Positions 5,594 to 13,374 of a stretch of DNA of 26,860 nt are shown here, one piece after another. The DNA is taken from positions 1 to 26,860 of IMG/VR virus record IMGVR_UViG_3300008448_000514, one strand, 5' to 3'. Position 1 is the first letter of the stretch. Every line of letters begins with the position of its first letter. The notes below the pieces were generated by a model that worked only from the letters and a program-made list of their open reading frames with translations, did not search any database and was not told the DNA's origin. A program made the position numbers and the translations under genes. Origin of the DNA: a virus.

Positions 5594-5603
5594 AAATTAA
5601 TTT
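5575..5603 (+). promoter_or_regulatory. Candidate rightward promoter 3 (weak -10)
   Basis: TTGACA (5575-5580) is a perfect -35; at 17 bp lies TAATTT (5598-5603), a poor -10. It is the rightward promoter nearest the terminase genes (about 130 nt). A poor -10 together with flanking repeats would suit activator dependence, but this is speculative. Confidence 0.35.
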
Positions 5604-5624
5604 AAAAATTATTGTGTTCGAAAT

Positions 5625-5665
5625 GATTTGATTGATTAGATTAGATTGATTTATGATTGATTGAT
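5625..5665. repeat. GATT repeat tract
   Basis: Eight copies of GATT occur within about 40 bp (starts at 5625, 5630, 5634, 5639, 5644, 5648, 5655, 5659), mostly 4-5 bp apart. The spacing is irregular, so this may be a simple-sequence expansion or a cluster of protein sites. Confidence 0.5.
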
Positions 5666-5709
5666 AAATATGAGAGAATAATTAAAAGTTCAATCATCGT
5701 CTAAATATC

Positions 5710-5721
5710 ACGCGCACGCGT
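5710..5721. promoter_or_regulatory. GC-rich inverted repeat before the terminase genes
   Basis: ACGCG-CA-CGCGT is a perfect 5-bp inverted repeat in an otherwise AT-rich region, 18 bp before the first rightward start codon. It may be a protein-binding site such as an operator or a terminase recognition site; the sequence cannot tell which. Confidence 0.4.
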
Positions 5722-5739
5722 TCAAATAATGTAAAAAAA

Positions 5740-6177
5740 ATGCACGATTTAAAAGAAATAAAGAAAAAAGAATTATCTAAACAAGATTCATTTGAATTAC
5801 TTCAAAACAATCTAGATTATGTATTAAACAAAATAAGCAATAATACAAGCTACGCAACAATAGCTAAAGAATTTAATGTAAATATTGCTAATCTTTGTTT
5901 CTTTCTCAATCAAGAATCTATCAAAGAAAAAAAAGAGGTCGCTTTACAATTAGCGTCTTACATGCAAATAGAAGAAGCAAGAAATCATCTTGAATCTATA
6001 GAAGCTGATGACACAAACGCAAGTCTGCGAAAAAAGTGCGAGCTTTCACAATTCGCAACATATCTTGCGAAAGTAAAGAATCGTAAAGAGTTTGATTTAA
6101 ACTACAAGCAAAACGAAACAAATAACAATCAACAAATTATAGTTATTCCCGCCACTTTTAACAATAATGATAAATAA
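5740..6177 (+). CDS. Terminase small subunit
   Basis: A 145-residue protein that would recognise phage DNA and present it to the large terminase. Residues 36-57 (TSYATIAKEFNVNIANLCFFLN) fit a helix-turn-helix. The middle has a helix ending EEARNHLESI, and about 94-118 reads SLRKKCELSQFATYLAKVKNRKEF, the 'R..hh.H/S...W..A..NP..Y' helix seen in many small terminases. The C-terminal tail (IIVIPATF) is the type of strand that often contacts the large subunit. It precedes the large terminase with an 11-nt overlap. Assignment rests on position and these partial signatures. Confidence 0.8.
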   Translation: MHDLKEIKKKELSKQDSFELLQNNLDYVLNKISNNTSYATIAKEFNVNIANLCFFLNQESIKEKKEVALQLASYMQIEEARNHLESIEADDTNASLRKKCELSQFATYLAKVKNRKEFDLNYKQNETNNNQQIIVIPATFNNNDK

Positions 6178-7489
6178 ACAAGAGATAATAATTCCACACA
6201 ATTACAAGCCCCGACCTTATCAAATGGGCCTCTGGGATGCTATGATTGAAAGTAAAAAGAAGCGTGCTATTTACGTCTGGCATCGTCGCGCTGGTAAAGA
6301 TTTATTAGCATTGAATCGCATTCTCTACAGTGCAATGTTCGAAGCTGTCGGCACATATTGGCACATATTCCCGAGCTATGCACAAGGGGCAAAATCAGTT
6401 TGGCAAGAAACGAATAGCGAGGGGAGGAAATATATTGATTACATACCTCAAGAATTGATTGCTAAAAAAAATGAGAAAGAACTTAAGATAACATTAAAAA
6501 ACGGCTCTATTTATCAGATTGTAGGCTCGGATAATCCCGACAGTTTAAGGGGTGCAGGAATTAAAGGGGCTGTATTCTCGGAATATGCAGAACAAGACCC
6601 AAGAGCTTGGGGCACAATTCAACCAATGCTTTTGGAAAATAACGGCTGGGCAATGTTTAACTTTACGCCAAAAGGGCAAAATCACGCCTACGAGCTTTAT
6701 AAGATGGCTCAAAAGATGCCCGAAGTTTGGCACAGTGAGATTAAAACGGCAGAAGAAACGGGAGTATTTACGCAAGAGCAATTAGAGCAGGTGAAAGCTG
6801 AGATATTAAGCGAAGGTAAAACATTAGATTTCTTCAATCAAGAGTTTCTTTGTTCATTTAATAACCCAATCGAGGGGGCTTATTACTCTAAAATCATTGA
6901 TGATATTGACAAGCAGGGACGCATTGGCAATTATCCCTATAATCCAGCTTTGCCCGTTTATACTTTTTGGGACTTGGGAGTAGGCGACGCAACAACAATT
7001 TGGTTTGCTCAGTTCATAGGTAATGAAGTTAGAATCATTGATTACATTGAGGACAACAATAGGGGCATGAATACTTACATTAAAGAAGTAAAAGACAAGC
7101 CTTATATCTACGAACAACATTACGCCCCCCATGATATCCAAATAAGAGAATTTACTAACGGCAAATCAAGACTAGAAACGGCATTAGAACTAGGCTTGAG
7201 GTTTATGATTGCCCCTAAGCTATCAATTGAGGATGGTATTGATGCGGTTAGGGCTATTCTCCCAAAATGCTTCTTTAATGAAGCAACAACAAGACGGGGA
7301 TTATTAACTATTAAGAATTACAAAAAAGAGTTTGACAATAAAAATAATACATTTAAATTGCAACCAAAGCACGACTGGGCATCGCATGGAGCAGACGCTT
7401 TTAGATATTTAGCCGTCTCTTATCGTGAGAACATAGGGCAAACAAAACAACGATGGGATACTGCATTAAGTAGCCCGATAACTTATTAA
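6167..7489 (+). CDS. terL: Terminase large subunit
   Basis: A 440-residue DNA-packaging motor: N-terminal ATPase and C-terminal RNase H-like nuclease. The adenine-binding PYQ is at 17-19 and Walker A is WHRRAGKD at 38-45. Walker B is GAVFSEYAE at 134-142, with catalytic E139 and Ser at the usual Asp position, as in related terminases. The coupling motif FNFTPKG is at 164-170. The nuclease has candidate metal-binding aspartates D269 (FWDLG), D323 (PHDIQ) and D410 (GADAFRYL). Length is normal for a compact TerL and all core motifs are intact. It overlaps the small subunit gene by 11 nt, implying coupled translation. Confidence 0.97.
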   Translation: MINKQEIIIPHNYKPRPYQMGLWDAMIESKKKRAIYVWHRRAGKDLLALNRILYSAMFEAVGTYWHIFPSYAQGAKSVWQETNSEGRKYIDYIPQELIAKKNEKELKITLKNGSIYQIVGSDNPDSLRGAGIKGAVFSEYAEQDPRAWGTIQPMLLENNGWAMFNFTPKGQNHAYELYKMAQKMPEVWHSEIKTAEETGVFTQEQLEQVKAEILSEGKTLDFFNQEFLCSFNNPIEGAYYSKIIDDIDKQGRIGNYPYNPALPVYTFWDLGVGDATTIWFAQFIGNEVRIIDYIEDNNRGMNTYIKEVKDKPYIYEQHYAPHDIQIREFTNGKSRLETALELGLRFMIAPKLSIEDGIDAVRAILPKCFFNEATTRRGLLTIKNYKKEFDNKNNTFKLQPKHDWASHGADAFRYLAVSYRENIGQTKQRWDTALSSPITY

Positions 7490-7506
7490 CATTTAATATT
7501 TATTTT

Positions 7507-7887
7507 ATGGGACTTGGTAAAAAATTTAAGCGTGCAGTAGGCGGAGTCGCAAAAGTAGCACAAGATTTGACAGGAAGTAAAACAGTTGGTAAGGCAGTAG
7601 CAATAGGAATGGGTGCGGGAGCTGGTCCTATTGGGGCAATAGCAGGAGCAAAAGGGCTTTCTGATATTAACAGAGAGCAAACTGGCATGAACAACGCACT
7701 AGCAATTGCTGACCAGCAAGCACAACAAACAGGTGCATTAAATGCACAAATTGCGGAACAAACAAGACTTAAATTACTCAGTGAAGCTGATTTAAAAGCA
7801 CAAGAAGAGGAATTGAAGAAACGAACAACTTTTGCGGGTTCATCTATGCAAGGCGTAATGGAACGAAAAAAACTATTAGGTATTTAA
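7507..7887 (+). CDS. Small pre-portal virion-associated protein
   Basis: A 126-residue protein between large terminase and portal. The first 60 residues are basic, then Gly/Ala-rich and hydrophobic (AVAIGMGAGAGPIGAIAGAKG); the rest is a charged helix ending in TFAGSSMQGVMERKKLLGI. Similar small proteins with a 'GSSxxGVxxxKxxLLG' tail occur before the portal gene in other short-tailed phages, which suggests a structural or head-completion role; function unknown. It starts 17 nt after terL in an AT-rich leader without a ribosome site, and the portal gene starts 1 nt after its stop. Confidence 0.7.
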   Translation: MGLGKKFKRAVGGVAKVAQDLTGSKTVGKAVAIGMGAGAGPIGAIAGAKGLSDINREQTGMNNALAIADQQAQQTGALNAQIAEQTRLKLLSEADLKAQEEELKKRTTFAGSSMQGVMERKKLLGI

Positions 7888-7888
7888 A

Positions 7889-9574
7889 ATGGCTGATAAA
7901 AGAATTGAAGAGCTTAACAATCTTTATGGTGATTTGCAATTAACTCGCAAAAACTACGAAACTAACTGGCAAGATACCGCAAAGTATTTTCGACCAATTA
8001 AAACTGATATAACAAGCGAAAAGACTCAAGGTGATAAAAAAGATTTATTTGTTGCTAATGATTCAACTATGGTTATTGCATTAGAAAACTTTGCATCAAT
8101 TCTCAACGGGACTCTTACAAACAAAGCAACCCCATGGTTTACAATAAAAATTGAAGATGAAGAGTTAAAAACCGATGATAAAGTTTTAGAATATCTTAAA
8201 GCTGTAGCTGATAAGATGTGGAATGTTCTCTATGACACTAAAGGCAATTTTGAAGATGCCCATCATGAAAATCTAAAAGACTTTGCTACATTTGGAACAA
8301 TCGCAATGAAGATTGAAGAGGGAAAATCATCGCTAATCAACTTTAAAGCAATTCACATTAAAAACATTTTAATTACTGAAAATGACGAGGGCAAAGTTGA
8401 CACTTGCATTTTATTAATGAAAATGACCGCTAAAGATATTGTAAATAAGTTTGCTGGCAATGATAATAAACAGAAAGGCAACATTGATGAGAAAATAAAA
8501 AAAGCTTCAATTGAGAAGCCTAACACTAGTTTTGATATTAGATTATACATAATGCCACGAACTGAAAGGGACGCAAGCAAAATTGACGCTATAAATATGC
8601 CATTTCAAGGTATTTGGTTAGATCCAACACATGGCAAAATTATTGCTGAAACTGGCTTTAATAGTTTTCCTGTTCCTGTCGGAAGGGGAGCAAAAGGCAC
8701 GGGCGAAGTTTACGGAACGGGTCAAGCAATGTATGCCCTAGCTGATGCAAGAAGTTTGAATCGTATGTGGTATGATTACTTTGAATCAATACAAAAAATA
8801 TTAAATCCCCCTCTTATCGTTAATGCTCAATTTGAAAAACAATTGAACTTGCAACCTAGAGCCTTAAATATGGTTAAATCACCTGTCGGCAATGGTAGAG
8901 CAGTAGAGCCAATAAACGATAGCAAAGGAATTAATCCAGCAGTTGAATTGATAACGCAAAAGCAAGAATCAATTAGAAAAATATTTTTCTTAGATAAATT
9001 ATCAGTTTTAGACGACCCAAGAGCCACCGCAACGCAAATATTAGAGTTAAGAGCTGAAAGCTATAGAATTATGGGAAGTTTAGCCTCATCATTACAACAA
9101 TATCTTGAAGCAATCCTTGATAGAGTTTATGATATTCTTTTTAAATTATCTTACGCTCAAGATGGAAATTTTACATTATTACCCGATGCTCCATTTCCTA
9201 AGATGCCCGATAAAATGATGGGAACAACTGACGAAATTACAGGGAAAAAAACTTTTCCTAAAATGAAAATCGAGTTTATCAATCCAGTTAATCAAGCCAA
9301 TCAATTAGGCAAAAATAACTCGGTTGATGTTTTCTTAATGTCAGTTATGAATTTAGCACAAGCCAACCCTTCAATTTTAGACACAATAGATTTTGATGAA
9401 ATAGCCCGATACAAAGCGGATATTTTACAAATTGACCCTAAATTAATTAAAGATGCTAGTAGAGTTGATGAAGAGCGACAAGCAAGACAGCAACAAATGG
9501 CGCAACAACAAGAAATGATTGATGCCAACACTGAGGCAAATACATTAGCAACAATGAAACAAGCGGGAGTTTAA
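7889..9574 (+). CDS. Portal (head-to-tail connector) protein
   Basis: A 561-residue protein of the podovirus head-to-tail connecting family (T7 gp8 type; the usual length is about 500-560). It forms the dodecameric ring through which DNA enters and leaves. Seen features: N-terminal helix with NYETNWQDTAKYFRP (23-37), FASILNGTLTNKATPWFTIKI (about 68-88), a middle with GTGEVYGTGQAMYALADARSL, and the C-terminal Gln-rich barrel helix (EERQARQQQMAQQQEM) near 525-540. It is followed by a Bbp19-like gene with a TAATG junction. The family assignment is by overall pattern. Confidence 0.93.
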   Translation: MADKRIEELNNLYGDLQLTRKNYETNWQDTAKYFRPIKTDITSEKTQGDKKDLFVANDSTMVIALENFASILNGTLTNKATPWFTIKIEDEELKTDDKVLEYLKAVADKMWNVLYDTKGNFEDAHHENLKDFATFGTIAMKIEEGKSSLINFKAIHIKNILITENDEGKVDTCILLMKMTAKDIVNKFAGNDNKQKGNIDEKIKKASIEKPNTSFDIRLYIMPRTERDASKIDAINMPFQGIWLDPTHGKIIAETGFNSFPVPVGRGAKGTGEVYGTGQAMYALADARSLNRMWYDYFESIQKILNPPLIVNAQFEKQLNLQPRALNMVKSPVGNGRAVEPINDSKGINPAVELITQKQESIRKIFFLDKLSVLDDPRATATQILELRAESYRIMGSLASSLQQYLEAILDRVYDILFKLSYAQDGNFTLLPDAPFPKMPDKMMGTTDEITGKKTFPKMKIEFINPVNQANQLGKNNSVDVFLMSVMNLAQANPSILDTIDFDEIARYKADILQIDPKLIKDASRVDEERQARQQQMAQQQEMIDANTEANTLATMKQAGV

Positions 9575-9819
9575 TGGAGTTAGAAAAAAAATTACAAGAA
9601 AAGCTTTTAGAAAGAAAGCAAATTTTTAATAATGTATTTGGCACGGCAGATGGTTTAGTAGTTTACAAAGATTTAAGAAACGCTTTAGTTATTAATCCTG
9701 AATTGATTTCTAGAGAATATACTAGCGATGATGTTTTATCCTCACATATACAAGTGGGAATGAGATTAGCATTTCAATATATTGATGATTTCTTAGATTT
9801 AAACACTATTAACAAATAA
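9574..9819 (+). CDS. Bbp19-like small structural protein
   Basis: An 81-residue protein matching the Bbp19 family pattern: an aromatic start of 'YxxVFxTxxGxxVLxDL' (here IFNNVFGTADGLVVYKDLRNAL, about 18-39), a variable turn and a C-terminal helix of 'GxRxxxxxI' (VGMRLAFQYIDDFL, about 63-76). Such genes lie between portal and scaffold in many short-tailed phages; they are assumed to be minor virion or assembly proteins. The start overlaps the portal stop (TAATG), with GGGAG shortly upstream. Confidence 0.75.
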   Translation: MELEKKLQEKLLERKQIFNNVFGTADGLVVYKDLRNALVINPELISREYTSDDVLSSHIQVGMRLAFQYIDDFLDLNTINK

Positions 9820-9826
9820 AAAAAAT

Positions 9827-10642
9827 ATGACAATAGAAAATCAAGTCGCACCAACCGCACCAACACAAGCAACCCCAGTTAATGAAACTAATATTTCTCA
9901 AAATACGGCACCAACAACGCCAAGTTTTGATTTTAATTCATTTTTTCCTGAGGATATTAGAAAAGATGCGGATTATGAAAGGTTATCAAAAAACTTTCCT
10001 AAAGATTTATCCGCAATTGCTAAGGATTATTACCATAAAAATAAACATTTTGGCAAAGCTCGTGATGTTGTAGAGGCAGAATTAAAAGCACAAGTGAGTG
10101 AGCCAGCATCTTTTAAAGCAGAAGATTATCAAATTAATCTACCCGAAGGCTATTCTATTGAAGATAATATCGTTAATACAGCTAAAACCAAAGCTTTAGA
10201 ACTTGGAATTAAGCCAGAAGTAGCCCAACAATTTCTTAATAGCATTTTTGAAGCCGATAGAACGCAAGAAATTGAATTAGAAAGACAAGCTTACGAAGCA
10301 AACAAGCAATCATTGGAAAATATTAAAAAAGAATGGGGTTTTGACTACGAAAGAAGAGCAGATATTGCCGAAAAAACTCTAATGAATTATGTTTCTCCCG
10401 ACGAAATGGAAAATATTCATAAATTACCACTAGATCAAAAAGTGCTTTTATCTAAAATTATGGATAAAGTAGCTTCTAAAGTTAGCGAAGGTTCGATTGG
10501 TAATAATTTAAAGCCAATTGTAGCAAAATCACCCGAGGAAACTTTCAATGATATTTTAAAAGATAAAACTCACCCTTATCATAGAGGAGACACAAAAGCG
10601 GTTAATGAAATTTTTGAAATGTTAAAAAAACCATATTTATAA
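9827..10642 (+). CDS. Capsid assembly scaffolding protein
   Basis: A 271-residue acidic protein. The first 35 residues are low complexity (Ala/Pro/Thr/Gln-rich). The middle is predicted mostly helical, with DIRKDADYERLSKNFPKDLSAIAKDY, YQINLPEGYSIEDN and LGIKPEVAQQFLNSI. It ends with a 'THPYHRGDTKAVNEIFEML' motif typical of scaffolds in these phages ('HPxxxGxxxAVxxVxxL'). Scaffold guides capsid assembly and leaves before packaging. Its place after the portal and before the capsid gene supports the call. Confidence 0.85.
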   Translation: MTIENQVAPTAPTQATPVNETNISQNTAPTTPSFDFNSFFPEDIRKDADYERLSKNFPKDLSAIAKDYYHKNKHFGKARDVVEAELKAQVSEPASFKAEDYQINLPEGYSIEDNIVNTAKTKALELGIKPEVAQQFLNSIFEADRTQEIELERQAYEANKQSLENIKKEWGFDYERRADIAEKTLMNYVSPDEMENIHKLPLDQKVLLSKIMDKVASKVSEGSIGNNLKPIVAKSPEETFNDILKDKTHPYHRGDTKAVNEIFEMLKKPYL

Positions 10643-10645
10643 TAA

Positions 10646-10981
10646 ATGCTTGCAATAAATGATAATTTAGGGATAATTGTTGATAATGATTATCTTAATG
10701 CTAAAGCTTGTATATTTAATAAAAAAGATTTAAAAAATTTTTCTTTTTTTGAATTATTACAACAAAACAAATATAGTCTTAGCAATGCTGTTTTTAAAAA
10801 TAAAGAACAAATTTTAAAGGGAGCAAGATTTGTTAATGATTCTCAACACGAAATAGAAGAAGCTAAATTGTCAGTTAAAATTGCAAAACTTAATTGTAAG
10901 TTAAACATATCTAATAATTATTATTTACAAGAATTGGAAAAAGCAGAACATAAATTAAAAATACTTAAAACTAAATGTTAA
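10646..10981 (+). CDS. Unknown 111-residue protein inserted before capsid gene
   Basis: Not recognised. It is Lys/Asn-rich with a helical C-terminal half (EEAKLSVKIAKLNCKLN, LQELEKAEHKLKIL). Codon choice is more AT-rich than in the flanking scaffold and capsid genes. Most phages with this gene order have the capsid gene directly after the scaffold, so this gene and the next look like an insertion. It starts 3 nt after the scaffold stop and overlaps the next gene by 7 nt (ATGTTAA). No membrane segment. Confidence 0.6.
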   Translation: MLAINDNLGIIVDNDYLNAKACIFNKKDLKNFSFFELLQQNKYSLSNAVFKNKEQILKGARFVNDSQHEIEEAKLSVKIAKLNCKLNISNNYYLQELEKAEHKLKILKTKC

Positions 10982-11268
10982 TTTTTATTCCATCAATAGC
11001 AGATTTCCAAAATCTTGCCAAAAACAAAAATATTAATTCTTTTGAAATAGAAACAAAAGATTTTGAAAATTTGCATCAAGAATATTCAAATTGTAATAAA
11101 ATAACTGATAAAATAAACGGCGCTATAGAAAGAGTTATAAAAAAAATAGTCAATATAGATAAAAATAAAGTTTATGCCCATGCGGATTTTTCAGTCTTTG
11201 AAAATTGCGATAAAGAAAAAAAGATTATTACTTTTAAAACTAAATTAAATTTTTTTGTTGACTTATAA
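10975..11268 (+). CDS. Unknown 97-residue protein, partner of the preceding gene
   Basis: Not recognised. A short hydrophobic start (MLIFIPSIADFQNL) is followed by a Lys/Asn-rich body with two cysteines and a helix (DKINGAIERVIKKIVNI), and a beta-rich end (KKIITFKTKLNFFVDL). Its 7-nt overlap with the upstream gene suggests coupled expression. Codon use is again more AT-rich than in the virion genes. A candidate promoter for the capsid gene overlaps its last codons. Confidence 0.6.
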   Translation: MLIFIPSIADFQNLAKNKNINSFEIETKDFENLHQEYSNCNKITDKINGAIERVIKKIVNIDKNKVYAHADFSVFENCDKEKKIITFKTKLNFFVDL

Positions 11269-11285
11269 TTTTACTTTTGTATTTT
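11258..11285 (+). promoter_or_regulatory. Candidate capsid-gene promoter
   Basis: TTGACT (11258-11263, 5/6) is followed after 16 bp by TATTTT (11280-11285, 4/6), giving a start near 11292, about 118 nt before the capsid ATG. It overlaps the 3' end of the upstream gene. A separate promoter would help the high output capsid needs. The -10 is imperfect. Confidence 0.35.
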
Positions 11286-11409
11286 ATAGTTTAACATTGT
11301 CCGATGTAAAGTAAAAGGGAGCTTATATATAAGTCTTTGAAATTAAGGGTAGCAATTAGGAGGGAATTATCCCCGATTTTTATTATTTTTTAATTCAAAT
11401 ATTTATTTT
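11269..11409 (+). promoter_or_regulatory. Structured leader of the major capsid gene
   Basis: This 141-nt gap is the longest inside the rightward cluster. It contains TTTTACTTT (11269-11277) paired with AAAGTAAAA (11308-11316), an inner ACAT/ATGT pair (11294-11297 with 11304-11307), and the 12-bp palindrome CTTATATATAAG (11322-11333). It also has an AGGAGG (11358-11363) with no start codon within reach, partly inside GGGA-atta-TCCC (11362-11373), which is followed by a T-rich run. The real ATG is 46 nt further on. A regulatory leader or RNA-stability element is likely; an attenuator is possible. Confidence 0.5.
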
Positions 11410-12315
11410 ATGACTCAAACAGCCGATCTTTTGGCAGCAACAATTGCGTTTAATACTAATTTACGCGAGCTTACCCAAAAAACTACTTCTCTTCTTGAAA
11501 GTACCCTTGATAATACTACAATGAACACCAATTTTGAATATTTTGACAGAATTGGAAGCGTTGAATTGTTAGTTAGACAAGGAAGACATTCTGATGTTCA
11601 ATACACACCTACTGAATTTTCTAGACGCTCTATCACTTGCGTTGATTACGAAGGTATGGATTATATTGACCCGCAAGATTTGCAAAGACAAATGGTAAAT
11701 CCTCAATCTGCACAATTAGCTAATTTTGTTAAAGCTGCTAACAGAAAAAAAGACCAAATTATTATTAATAGTTTACTTGGTGCTTCTAAATCTGTAGATA
11801 AATCAGGAACTTTAACCGATGTGCCTTTTGATACTGCTAATCAATTAATTGCTCACGGTTCAAAAGATTTAACAACTAAAAAACTTAAAGATGCAATTAA
11901 AATCTTTGAAGACAATGATGTTGATTTAGCAACTGAAGAAGTTTATTGCGTGTTATCAACAGCTTCTTATAGATATTTATTGGGTCAAACTGAATTTATT
12001 AACAAAGATTATAAACTTAGTGCAAATGCTGAAATGAAATATGCTAAAGCTGAAGAGTTTTATGGTATTAAATTTTTAAGATTTAATCCTTCTTATCTTC
12101 CTGCTGGAGCTGCTTCAGATACTAAAAGAGCATTTCTTTATGTTAAAAAAGCTGGTCTTTTTGCTAAACATAAAGATATTACAACTATTGCTGAGAAAAA
12201 TGTTCAAAAACAAAACATTCAATTATCAGCTTCTGCTTCTTATGGAGCAACTCGTATGGAAGAAAAATTGGTTGTAGCTATTGATTGCTTAACAACTGAT
12301 TTACCAACTTCTTAA
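11410..12315 (+). CDS. Major capsid protein
   Basis: A 301-residue protein, the likely shell subunit (HK97-like fold inferred, not shown). It starts MTQTADLLAATIAFNTNLREL. It carries segments common to capsid proteins of short-tailed phages with this gene order, such as FDRIGSVELLVRQGRHSDVQY (about 46-66), YIDPQDLQRQMVNPQSAQL (about 86-104), an E-loop-like segment, and a C-terminal end with MEEKLVVAIDCLTT. Position after scaffold, and with its own leader, supports the call. It has no ribosome site: TTTATTTT precedes the ATG. Confidence 0.9.
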   Translation: MTQTADLLAATIAFNTNLRELTQKTTSLLESTLDNTTMNTNFEYFDRIGSVELLVRQGRHSDVQYTPTEFSRRSITCVDYEGMDYIDPQDLQRQMVNPQSAQLANFVKAANRKKDQIIINSLLGASKSVDKSGTLTDVPFDTANQLIAHGSKDLTTKKLKDAIKIFEDNDVDLATEEVYCVLSTASYRYLLGQTEFINKDYKLSANAEMKYAKAEEFYGIKFLRFNPSYLPAGAASDTKRAFLYVKKAGLFAKHKDITTIAEKNVQKQNIQLSASASYGATRMEEKLVVAIDCLTTDLPTS

Positions 12316-12340
12316 TTTTAATTTTAATATATAATATTTT

Positions 12341-12805
12341 ATGGCTAATAAAACAGGAACTCTTGACAAAAATAACTTTCAGCTCAACGGAGCTAAAAGT
12401 CGAATTATTGTCGATACTATTGCAAAAGAAGCTGCTGACGGCAACGGCTCAGTATTTTATTTAGGCGATCCACTTCCAAGCAATGCAGTTATTCATCGCA
12501 TTGACTTAGATTTTGATGCTATTACTAGTGCAACTGATGTTGACTTAGGTTTTTATGAAACCGTTTCAGCTGGTGCAGCGGTAATTGTTAAAGATTGTTT
12601 ACTAGATGGACAAAGTTTAGCAACTGCATCAAAAGGAGTTGACGCTTACATTAAACCTGCTATCGAAAACAAACATAAACCAATTTATGAAATTGCAGGC
12701 TTAACAGCTGATCCAAAAAAACTTATGCAAACTGCTCTTACTCTTAATACCGCTGGCGCTTCTGTCGGAGATATTAGAATTTTAATTGAATATTCTATAT
12801 TGTAA
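12341..12805 (+). CDS. Head auxiliary (decoration-like) protein
   Basis: A 154-residue, mainly beta protein with SVFYLGDPLPSNAVIHRIDLDFDAITSATDVDLGFYE-type segments at about 37-75, a pattern seen in small proteins following the capsid gene in podoviruses ('lPsnAvI..i.l...a...at.vdvGlY'). It ends with a DIRILIEYSIL strand. Probably decorates or cements the head; this is inferred from position and pattern. It begins 26 nt after the capsid stop, and its stop overlaps the next start (TAATG). Confidence 0.75.
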   Translation: MANKTGTLDKNNFQLNGAKSRIIVDTIAKEAADGNGSVFYLGDPLPSNAVIHRIDLDFDAITSATDVDLGFYETVSAGAAVIVKDCLLDGQSLATASKGVDAYIKPAIENKHKPIYEIAGLTADPKKLMQTALTLNTAGASVGDIRILIEYSIL

Positions 12806-13374
12806 TGACTTCAAAAACTGAATTATGTAATCTTGCATTGTTAAAGTTAGGTAAAAGTCGTGTTCAAGATATTGACACTGACCCAAGCCAACAAGCTACT
12901 GACTTAAAACTTGCTTATGATTTTGCATTAAATCAGATTTTGAACGAAGCCGAATGGAGTTTTGCGGTGCGTAGGCAAGCCTTAAACAAGCTTACCGAAA
13001 CACCGCTTTATCAGTGGAGTTATAAATTTGCATTACCAACTAACCCCGAATATTTAAAATTAATATCTATTGAAAATGACCCAGATTACACAATAGAAGG
13101 AAAATATATATTAACAAATGCAAGTGCTTTAAATATCACTTATGTTGCTAGAATTACTGACCCTAGCGAATATACTATGGGTTTTAAAAATGCTTTTGTA
13201 TTATTGCTTGCTACAAAAATATGTTATAATTTGACTGGCTCGGACAGTCGAGAAAAAACATTATTATCAGAATACGAAAATGCTTTGTATCAAGCTATGA
13301 CACAATTTAAAGCAATAAGAAACGAAACACCTTTAACATCTAACGAATGGATTGATATAAGACAAAATGGCTAG
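12805..13374 (+). CDS. Tail tubular protein A (T7 gp11 type)
   Basis: A 189-residue protein of the gp11 adaptor family that forms the ring between portal and nozzle. It has the classic start (LCNLALLKLGKSRVQDIDTD, about 7-26), then FALNQILNEAEWSFAVRRQAL (about 41-61), where 'L..hpW.FA..R..L' is typical, then WSYKFALPTNPEYLKLISI, and a helical end. Length is usual (about 190). Its ATG overlaps the upstream stop, and its own stop lies 8 nt inside the next gene (ATGGCTAG), implying coupling with the nozzle gene. Confidence 0.95.
   Translation: MTSKTELCNLALLKLGKSRVQDIDTDPSQQATDLKLAYDFALNQILNEAEWSFAVRRQALNKLTETPLYQWSYKFALPTNPEYLKLISIENDPDYTIEGKYILTNASALNITYVARITDPSEYTMGFKNAFVLLLATKICYNLTGSDSREKTLLSEYENALYQAMTQFKAIRNETPLTSNEWIDIRQNG

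Larger units (their letters stand above)
4951..5739. other. Divergent AT-rich control region
   Basis: This 789-bp stretch separates the leftward and rightward units and has no reading frame of useful length with gene-like context. It is extremely AT-rich, with long A- and T-runs. It holds one strong leftward and three candidate rightward promoters, a hairpin, a direct repeat, a GATT tract and a GC-rich inverted repeat, listed separately. It may also hold a replication origin, but nothing seen proves one. Confidence 0.8.

Noticed and set aside
4951-5739. Bacteroidota-type promoter (TTG, then TAnnTTTG)
   Set aside because: No convincing copy was seen; the clear promoter is of the ordinary sigma70 type.
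6552-6785. Alternative frame within the large terminase gene
   Set aside because: The terminase frame has all ATPase and nuclease motifs; this frame is a shadow.
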